A model generated the notes under the pieces. It was given only the letters and a program-made list of their open reading frames with translations. It did no database searches and had not been told where the DNA came from. DNA of 28,771 bases. Source: CAKOSP01 sp964549115. GTDB taxonomy: Bacteria > Bacillota_I > Bacilli_A > RF39 > UBA660. The position numbers and the translations under genes are program-made. The stretch lies in the NCBI GenBank assembly GCA_964549115.1, contig CAZJTX010000010.1, positions 1-28,771 on the forward strand. Direction: 5' to 3'. This document shows positions 1-8,383 of this stretch, one piece after another (within the stretch, counting starts at the first letter, position 1; each line of letters begins with the position of its first letter).

Positions 1-645
1 AGCAAATGTCGGGGGGTTAAACTCTTCTATTATTAAGTTAGCACTCATTGTTTTGCCCTCTATATCACTCTGATCTGTATCTAAATTCATAAAAGTTATT
101 GTCGCTGTCCATGTATGAGTTGTGCCTATTGTTGATGACGTTGTGGTTATTTCTTGTTTGCTTTTTACTATTATTTCACCTTCATACTCAGTTATATCAA
201 AACCCGATACTCCACCTTGATTAACGTAAGCTAATCCTGGTATTGAGGTTATATTATTATTATTTTGATCTTTTATAGTTAAAATTATTTCCGGTGTGTT
301 ATTTTGTGTTGTGTAAAAGAATTCGTTATGTTCTATGTCAAATATCACATCATAATACTTAGTAGCTTCATTCGAATTATTATTCGCTACTAATTTAACT
401 GACGATGTGGTAGATCCAGATTCATTCCCTTGTCCTTCTCCTAAAGTCTCTAAATTAATAGTTAAGCCAATTGGATCACCTTGATTAAATGTTAACTTAT
501 CTAATGTACTACTAATAATATCTACCTTGGTTTTGGCCCTCTCTCCTATTAATGGACCCATATAAGCATATGTAAAAGAAAGCACTATTATTAATAGTCC
601 TATTATGGATAATAAGATTGTTTTTGTTTTATTAGTAATTTTAAT
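1..645 (-). CDS. Membrane-anchored surface protein, partial (C-terminus outside window)
   Basis: An open frame runs leftwards to the window edge with no stop. It begins with a short basic segment, a hydrophobic helix (ILLSIIGLLIIVLSFTYAYM, about residues 10-29), then a Thr/Ser/Asn-rich extracellular stretch that looks like beta-sandwich strands. The expected topology is N-terminus in, C-terminus out. No ATG, GTG or TTG lies upstream of the membrane helix: the frame is closed by a TGA at 652-654. The only starts that keep the helix are ATT codons at 648-646 or 645-643, the latter 7 bases after AGGTG at 657-653. The first GTG falls inside the helix and the first ATG is at 561, after it. It is immediately downstream of, and probably co-transcribed with, the repeat protein at 648-1904, and both share an ERAK-like motif just after the helix. 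Function unknown; a TasA/camelysin-like surface fold is a weak inference. Confidence 0.7.
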   Translation of the reverse strand, partial: MKITNKTKTILLSIIGLLIIVLSFTYAYMGPLIGERAKTKVDIISSTLDKLTFNQGDPIGLTINLETLGEGQGNESGSTTSSVKLVANNNSNEATKYYDVIFDIEHNEFFYTTQNNTPEIILTIKDQNNNNITSIPGLAYVNQGGVSGFDITEYEGEIIVKSKQEITTTSSTIGTTHTWTATITFMNLDTDQSDIEGKTMSANLIIEEFNPPTFA

Positions 646-647
646 AA

Positions 648-1904
648 TTAGTCACCTACTTTAATATAACCCATAAATACTCTATTTTGATCGTAATTTT
701 GTTCTTCGTTCATTCCTTTTATTTTAAATGTTACTGTATATTCTTGTACTGAATTTGGTGGTATTAATATAAATGTTGAAATTTCAACATTATCCCTCGG
801 CGCACTTATAAAGTCATCCATATTAAACCCGTTGTTGGTTGAAGTTATTTGATACATAAAGTTTTCACTAATAAACGTGTTTTCAACATCTCTCCACGCA
901 AGCTTATATGCAACTGTATATATTGAATCATTAATTATTCTAAACGTTTTCTCAGCTTTTTTATTAGCTTGTCCTGGTTGATCTTCTGGGTGAAGATTTT
1001 TAACAACAAAAGATTCTTCTTCTTCATAAATAATTGTCAAATAACCAGTATCAACGTTACTATCTTGTTCTCCTCTTACTGCTGATGGGCCTGATCTCTT
1101 AATATACCCTTCTGTTTCAATACAATTTGTATCACACTTCATATCTCCTGTAGTGTCACACATTACATCACAAATCATATCTCCGTTTAAATCTAAGTTT
1201 AAATCCGGGATTCCATCCCCGTCTGTATCTATATCCATATCTGGAATGCCATCGCCATCAAAGTCTAAATTTATATCCGGCCATCCATCTCCATCTATAT
1301 CACAATTTACTTTACATGCTTTTAATTTTTCTGGTGTAGTTGCGTCATTTACTAAATTATAATCTGGCTTTCCGTCACCGTTTGTATCTAATGCAAATAT
1401 TGCTTGTAAATTTCCTTTATAATCAATATTTAAATCCGGTTTCTTATCCCCATCTAAATCTATATTTATATCCGGGATTCCGTCATCATCTAAATCTATA
1501 TTTATGTCCGGGATTCCGTCGCCATCTATATCAATGTTTAACTTTGCTCTTTCAAGTAGCAATAATCCTGAATATGTCGCGGTTACTAATCCTGCAAAAA
1601 GAGATAAAGAAAGTAGAACAATTAATATTTTTTTATTTCCTCTTTTTTCAAATTTAAAAGTTAATTTATTATTAGTTTTTTCAATTGTTAATTTATTAGC
1701 TAAATATAAGTAATCATCACCTTTAGCAAAGGTTAGTTTTATAACTTTAAGAACCATACTTCTTGATACTTTAAATTTATCCTCATACATAATGTTTAGA
1801 AGTTTTTCTATTTCTTCTATTTGTTTATCATTATCTAATTTATTAAAATCAATTATATTTAAAGTTTCTTCTCTATAGAAGTTAGAAATCTTTTCCCTTT
1901 TCAT
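648..1904 (-). CDS. Single-pass surface protein with TSP3-like Asp-rich repeats
   Basis: The 418-residue protein has four parts. Residues 1-90 are a charged, presumably cytoplasmic domain I do not recognise. Residues 92-116 form one hydrophobic helix. Residues 124-262 hold 12-residue units of the form DxDGDGIPDxNx, in one block at about 124-161, a lone unit near 172-183, and a second block at about 201-262. Residues about 269-418 look like a beta-rich domain ending FMGYIKVGD. The Asp/Gly spacing resembles thrombospondin type 3 and dockerin calcium loops, so calcium binding outside the cell is likely. The last two units swap Pro for Cys and are Cys-rich (DMICDVMCD, DMKCDTNC), which could form disulfides. 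The ATG at 1904 follows GGAGAT, and a promoter lies upstream. It is divergent from dnaA across the origin. Exact function (adhesin, pilus-like or matrix protein) cannot be told from sequence. Confidence 0.85.
   Translation of the reverse strand: MKREKISNFYREETLNIIDFNKLDNDKQIEEIEKLLNIMYEDKFKVSRSMVLKVIKLTFAKGDDYLYLANKLTIEKTNNKLTFKFEKRGNKKILIVLLSLSLFAGLVTATYSGLLLLERAKLNIDIDGDGIPDINIDLDDDGIPDINIDLDGDKKPDLNIDYKGNLQAIFALDTNGDGKPDYNLVNDATTPEKLKACKVNCDIDGDGWPDINLDFDGDGIPDMDIDTDGDGIPDLNLDLNGDMICDVMCDTTGDMKCDTNCIETEGYIKRSGPSAVRGEQDSNVDTGYLTIIYEEEESFVVKNLHPEDQPGQANKKAEKTFRIINDSIYTVAYKLAWRDVENTFISENFMYQITSTNNGFNMDDFISAPRDNVEISTFILIPPNSVQEYTVTFKIKGMNEEQNYDQNRVFMGYIKVGD
1119..1535 (-). repeat. 36-bp tandem repeats encoding 12-residue calcium-loop units
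   Basis: Within the surface protein gene, near-identical 36-bp units recur in two clusters, 1419-1535 (three units) and 1119-1304 (five units), with one diverged unit between. The repeated core reads as CCGGGATTCC or similar on the plus strand (GIPD codons). Such in-frame arrays can expand and contract by recombination. Confidence 0.8.
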
Positions 1905-1923
1905 ATACTAATCTCCTATTTTA

Positions 1924-1951
1924 ATTATACTAAAATATGTTAAAAAGTCTA
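1924..1951 (-). promoter_or_regulatory. Candidate promoter of the surface-protein genes
   Basis: On the minus strand TAGACT (1951-1946) and a perfect TATAAT (1929-1924) are separated by 16 bases. They lie about 20 bases upstream of the ATG at 1904, beside the DnaA-box cluster. Confidence 0.5.
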
Positions 1952-1964
1952 GTTTAAATATAAG

Positions 1965-2110
1965 TTATCAACATATCAACACACACTTATTAACTTATCA
2001 ACATGTCAACAATCTATGTTATTAGAAATTTGTTAACAATTGTTAATAACTTTTATGTTATACTAGTAATCAATCAAATTTAATGTTTATAAGTTGTTAA
2101 TAACTTTTAT
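1965..2110. other. oriC: Candidate replication origin (oriC): DnaA-box cluster and AT-rich repeats
   Basis: Immediately upstream of dnaA, TTATCAACA occurs at 1965-1973 and 1995-2003, one base from the classical TTATCCACA. Each is followed, with a one-base overlap, by a half-related copy (ATATCAACA 1973-1981, ATGTCAACA 2003-2011), giving a 17-bp unit repeated 30 bp apart. On the opposite strand TTATTAACA occurs at 2041-2049 and 2095-2103. The stretch 2012-2110 is almost pure A/T and could be the unwinding region. Gene orientation diverges at this point, as expected at an origin. The function is inferred. Confidence 0.75.
2041..2110 (+). repeat. 16-bp direct repeat in the origin
   Basis: TGTTAATAACTTTTAT is present identically at 2041-2056 and 2095-2110, 54 bp apart. 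Its first nine bases form a minus-strand DnaA-box variant. Confidence 0.8.
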
Positions 2111-2111
2111 T

Positions 2112-2141
2112 TTGATTTTTCTGGTGGATTTTAAATATAAA
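2112..2141 (+). promoter_or_regulatory. Possible dnaA promoter
   Basis: TTGATT (2112-2117) and TATAAA (2136-2141) with an 18-base spacer lie about 40 bases upstream of the dnaA start. The region is so AT-rich that other -10 choices exist, so this is tentative. Confidence 0.35.
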
Positions 2142-2183
2142 ATAACTTACAATTTATATAGACATTGATAGCGGGGTGAGGTA

Positions 2184-3542
2184 ATGGATTCTAACGAATT
2201 GTTTAAATCTTTTTTAAACGAAATCGCGAATGAAGTTTCACCGAATACATATAGTATTTGGTTTTCAAAGTTGGAATTAATTAACATTACCGATAATATA
2301 ATTTCTATTAAAATACCTATGGAAATACATAGAAAAATGTTAACAGATAACTACTTTTCTTTAATTGAAAATACTTTTCAGTCTCTAAGTGGTAAATCAT
2401 ATGAATTTAAGTTTTTATTAGAAGAAGAAATGGAAGAGTTTTTAGAGCCAGATCCAGTTGTTGAACAAAAAGTTGAAGTTAAAGACGAGATCCTTTGGGA
2501 TACAAACTTAATTAACAATTTATCTTTTAATAATTATGTAGTTGGTAATTCAAATAGACTTGCTTATATAGCTGCTAAGGCTGTATCAGAAAACCCTGGA
2601 ACTATACATAATCCTTTATTCATATATGGTAAAAGCGGATTGGGTAAAACTCATTTATTACACGCAATAGGAAACCATATAACTAATAATAGTGATAAGA
2701 AAGTTTTATACACAACAAGTAACGAATTTATGACTGATTATACTGGAATTTCAAGTATTGATAAAGGTAATTATAACTTAGATTATGCTAAAGATTTTAA
2801 AGATAAATATAGAAACGTTGATGTTTTATTAATTGATGATATCCAGTTTCTTGTAGGTGCAGAGCGTACACAACAAGAGTTTTTCCACACATTTAATACT
2901 CTTCATCGGTCAAATAAACAAATAATTATAACAAGTGATCGTTCTCCTGATGATTTAAAAAAATTAGAAGAAAGATTAAGAAGTAGATTTATGTGGGGAT
3001 TACCTGTTGATATCTTCCCGCCAGACTTTGAACTAAGATGTAATATCATAGAAGCAAAGATAAAAAACACTATATTAGAAAAAATTATTAACAAAGATGT
3101 TATAGAATATATAGCAAATAATTGTCCAAATGATGTTAGACATATCGAAGGAACTATAAACAGACTAATGGCTTATACAGCAATGATGGTACCTGAAAAA
3201 ATAACATTAGAGTTTGCCATAGAAGCCTTAAAAGACTATGTTAATACTAATGTGTACTCTACTAACTCGATAGAAAACATACAAAAGAAAGTCGCAGAAT
3301 ATTTCAAAATAACTGTAGAAGATATGAAAAGTAAAAAAAGAACTAATAAAATAGTAAGACCAAGACATATCGCAATGTACCTCTCTAGAACAGAAACAGA
3401 TGAAAGTTTAGCAAAAATAGGATTAGAGTTCGGAGGAAGAGATCACTCAACAGTTATTGCTGGTTCTGAAAAAATAAAAAAAGAAATGATAGAAGATAAT
3501 TTAATAAAAAAAATGTTAAAAGACATTAAAGAAATGTTATAA
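2184..3542 (+). CDS. dnaA: Chromosomal replication initiator protein DnaA
   Basis: DnaA binds 9-bp boxes at oriC, oligomerises with ATP and melts the origin so that the helicase can be loaded. The 452-residue protein is of normal length and has all domains: an N-terminal interaction domain (about 1-80), an acidic linker, an AAA+ core with Walker A GKSGLGKT at 149-156 and Walker B VLLIDDIQ near 214-221, and a C-terminal helix-turn-helix with the family signature GGRDHSTV at 417-424. The ATG follows a GGTGAGG ribosome site. It is the first gene to the right of the putative origin. Box-like sequences in both flanking intergenic regions suggest autoregulation, as in other bacteria. Confidence 0.98.
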   Translation: MDSNELFKSFLNEIANEVSPNTYSIWFSKLELINITDNIISIKIPMEIHRKMLTDNYFSLIENTFQSLSGKSYEFKFLLEEEMEEFLEPDPVVEQKVEVKDEILWDTNLINNLSFNNYVVGNSNRLAYIAAKAVSENPGTIHNPLFIYGKSGLGKTHLLHAIGNHITNNSDKKVLYTTSNEFMTDYTGISSIDKGNYNLDYAKDFKDKYRNVDVLLIDDIQFLVGAERTQQEFFHTFNTLHRSNKQIIITSDRSPDDLKKLEERLRSRFMWGLPVDIFPPDFELRCNIIEAKIKNTILEKIINKDVIEYIANNCPNDVRHIEGTINRLMAYTAMMVPEKITLEFAIEALKDYVNTNVYSTNSIENIQKKVAEYFKITVEDMKSKKRTNKIVRPRHIAMYLSRTETDESLAKIGLEFGGRDHSTVIAGSEKIKKEMIEDNLIKKMLKDIKEML

Positions 3543-3582
3543 AAAACATTCAAAATTCTCCCATATTAAGAGAAGAAAAACT

Positions 3583-3613
3583 TTATTAACATTATAAACA
3601 GTGCTATTATAAT
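3583..3613 (+). promoter_or_regulatory. Candidate dnaN promoter overlapping a DnaA-box-like site
   Basis: TTAACA (3586-3591) and TATAAT (3608-3613) are separated by 16 bases, about 27 bases before the dnaN start. The -35 overlaps TTATTAACA (3583-3591), the same 9-mer found inverted in the origin at 2041-2049 and 2095-2103. This suggests DnaA control of dnaN or a two-part origin. Confidence 0.5.
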
Positions 3614-3639
3614 AATATAAAAAGAAAGAAGGAATATAT

Positions 3640-4758
3640 ATGAAATTTACAATAGAAAAAAATGTTTTGTTAGGGGCTTTAGTTAATACAGTAAAAGCTT
3701 TATCTCAAAAAGTAACAATACCTGTATTAAACGGAATTAAGTTTAATTTAACTAAGAAAGGATTAGAATTGTTAGCTAGTGATTCAGAGTTAACAATTAA
3801 AGTAGTAATACCTGAAAAAGAAATTAAGAAAGTTGAAAAAGAAGGAAGTGCTATAATTCAAAGTAAGAATCTAATAGAAGTTGTTAAAAAAATGCCTAGT
3901 GATGATATACATTTTGAATATGTAGAAAACAAAATAAGAATTTATACAGAAACAAATGAATTTTATATAAATTGTTATCCTATTGAAGAATATCCTAACT
4001 TTAAATTAGAGGAAAACAAGAAAAATATAAAAGTAAATTCTATAGATTTAAAAGAAATAATACATCAAACATCTTATGCAATGTCTAATCAAGAATTAAG
4101 ACCATTATTAACAGGACTTAATTTAAAAATAATTGGCAATATATTTGAATGTATCGCGACAGATTCATATAGGTTATCAAAAAAATCTATTAATATAGAA
4201 AATTCATTAGAAGAATCTATTAATATTGTTGTACCAGGAAGAACTGTTAATGAATTAGAAAAAATATTAGAAGACACAGAAGAGGATGTTGTATTAAATA
4301 TATTTAGTAATAAAATACTTTTTGTTTATAAAAACATATATATTGAAAGTGTATTGTTAAGTGGCACATATCCGGAAACTTCACATTTTATACCAACAGA
4401 TTTTGCTTATATGATAGATTTAGATACAAATATATTTTATGACGCTATAGATAGAGCTTCTTTATTAGCAATTAATAAAGATAAAAATATTATAAAATTA
4501 AATATAAATAAAAAAGAAATGATTATTTCATCTATTGCAACTGAAATAGGTAAAACAGAAGAAAAAATCGTAATAGATAGCAACAAAGTTGAAAGTTTAG
4601 AAATATCTGTTAGTTCAAAATATTTAATAGAAGCATTAAAAGTTATAAAAGATGATAAAATATTATTATTATTAAATAGTGACGATAAACCAATTATTAT
4701 AAAACCAGTAAAAGATGAGAATTTAACAAAACTAGTGCTTCCAATAAAATCTTTCTAA
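3640..4758 (+). CDS. dnaN: DNA polymerase III sliding clamp (beta subunit)
   Basis: DnaN forms the ring-shaped dimer that tethers DNA polymerase III and repair factors to DNA. The 372-residue length is typical of the family, which has three repeated clamp domains. Recognisable stretches include the start (KNVLLGALVNTVKALSQK), the central Y-R-L-S-K strand (ATDSYRLSKKS) and the C-terminal LVLPIKSF, matching the usual L-PVRTY-type end. An AGAAGG ribosome site precedes the ATG. It is separated from dnaA by 97 bases that hold a promoter, and followed by an A/T hairpin before the ComK-like gene. Confidence 0.97.
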   Translation: MKFTIEKNVLLGALVNTVKALSQKVTIPVLNGIKFNLTKKGLELLASDSELTIKVVIPEKEIKKVEKEGSAIIQSKNLIEVVKKMPSDDIHFEYVENKIRIYTETNEFYINCYPIEEYPNFKLEENKKNIKVNSIDLKEIIHQTSYAMSNQELRPLLTGLNLKIIGNIFECIATDSYRLSKKSINIENSLEESINIVVPGRTVNELEKILEDTEEDVVLNIFSNKILFVYKNIYIESVLLSGTYPETSHFIPTDFAYMIDLDTNIFYDAIDRASLLAINKDKNIIKLNINKKEMIISSIATEIGKTEEKIVIDSNKVESLEISVSSKYLIEALKVIKDDKILLLLNSDDKPIIIKPVKDENLTKLVLPIKSF

Positions 4759-4781
4759 AAACAAAATTCGACAAAAATAAT

Positions 4782-4815
4782 AAAAAATTTATGTTAATTT
4801 AAACATAGATTTTTT
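4782..4815 (+). terminator. A-tract/T-tract hairpin between dnaN and the ComK-like gene
   Basis: AAAAAATTTATGTT (4782-4795) pairs with AACATAGATTTTTT (4802-4815) through a 6-base loop, with one G-U pair, and the T-run continues to 4816. It resembles an intrinsic terminator but is poor in G/C. It ends three bases before the GGAGG ribosome site (4819-4823) of the next gene, so it might be an attenuator. A competing reading is a promoter, TTCGAC (4767-4772) and TATGTT (4790-4795), spaced by 17. Confidence 0.45.
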
Positions 4816-4827
4816 TATGGAGGAAAA

Positions 4828-5271
4828 ATGAAAGATATATTATTAAATGATAACACTTGTGCTGTAATAGCCACTTATACTGGATCTAAGATAATAAAAA
4901 AGGAAGGTTGTGTTGTATCAGAGTTATCTCCACGAGAAATAATAAATAAAAATTGTGAATATTTTGGTAGTTCTTTAGAAGGAAGAATAGTTGGATCTAA
5001 AACATTAATAGGAGTTTCATATAAAGTTCCTATAATAATTAGCGAACATTTAAATTTTATAATGTTCCCTACTTCTTCAATTAAAGGAAGTCATTGTAGT
5101 TGGATTAATATAAATCATATAGATCATTACTATAGTAGTAAGAAAGATTTTGTTGATATTGTGTTTATAAATAAAGAAAAAATAAGTATAAATATGAGTT
5201 TAAAAATGTTAGAAAACCAAATTTTAAAAGCGTCGAGATTAAAGTTAGTATTTTTGGAAAGAAAAATGTAA
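4828..5271 (+). CDS. ComK-like competence transcription factor
   Basis: The 147-residue protein resembles Bacillus ComK, the master activator of DNA-uptake genes, which binds paired AT-rich boxes. Matching segments recalled from the family are KNCEYFGSSLEGR (ComK: RSCRFFGSSYAGR), KVPIIIS followed by FIMFPTSS (ComK: KPPIMVD, FLFPTLSS), a Cys-Trp-Ile-then-His segment (CSWININHI), and a closing NQILKASRLKLVF (NQVYRTAWLRTKF). It ends about where the conserved core ends and lacks the roughly 40-residue C-terminal tail of Bacillus subtilis ComK (192 residues), which is involved in proteolytic control. The frame is intact and has a good ribosome site (GGAGG). It occupies the dnaN-recF slot where many Bacilli have an S4-domain gene (yaaA). 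No uptake genes are in the window, so an active competence role is inference. Confidence 0.82.
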   Translation: MKDILLNDNTCAVIATYTGSKIIKKEGCVVSELSPREIINKNCEYFGSSLEGRIVGSKTLIGVSYKVPIIISEHLNFIMFPTSSIKGSHCSWININHIDHYYSSKKDFVDIVFINKEKISINMSLKMLENQILKASRLKLVFLERKM

Positions 5272-5296
5272 ATATATACTTTTTAAGCACTTTTTA

Positions 5297-5305
5297 TGAT
5301 ATAAT
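5297..5305 (+). promoter_or_regulatory. Extended -10 promoter of recF-gyrB-gyrA
   Basis: TGATATAAT is an extended -10 element (TGN plus TATAAT). No good -35 is visible upstream. It follows the stop of the ComK-like gene by 25 bases and leaves a leader of roughly 60 bases before recF. Confidence 0.6.
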
Positions 5306-5323
5306 TAAGTATATGTAGAGGAC

Positions 5324-5356
5324 TACGATATTGAGGTATATTTATCAAATATCGTA
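5324..5356 (+). promoter_or_regulatory. Leader hairpin upstream of recF
   Basis: TACGATATT (5324-5332) and AATATCGTA (5348-5356) are perfect 9-bp arms around a 15-base loop that contains GAGG (5333-5336). No T-run follows, so it is not a terminator. Just downstream a 4-codon frame, ATG GGT ATA ATA TGA (5361-5375), overlaps the recF start codon. Confidence 0.5.
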
Positions 5357-5371
5357 TATTATGGGTATAAT

Positions 5372-8375
<3,004 letters not shown>

Positions 8376-8383
8376 GGAGAGTT

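Noticed and set aside
1153..1713. Plus-strand frames with Ser/Pro-rich repeats opposite the surface protein
   Set aside because: They are the antisense of the 36-bp repeats; the minus-strand frame is longer, has a promoter, ribosome site and a coherent domain layout.
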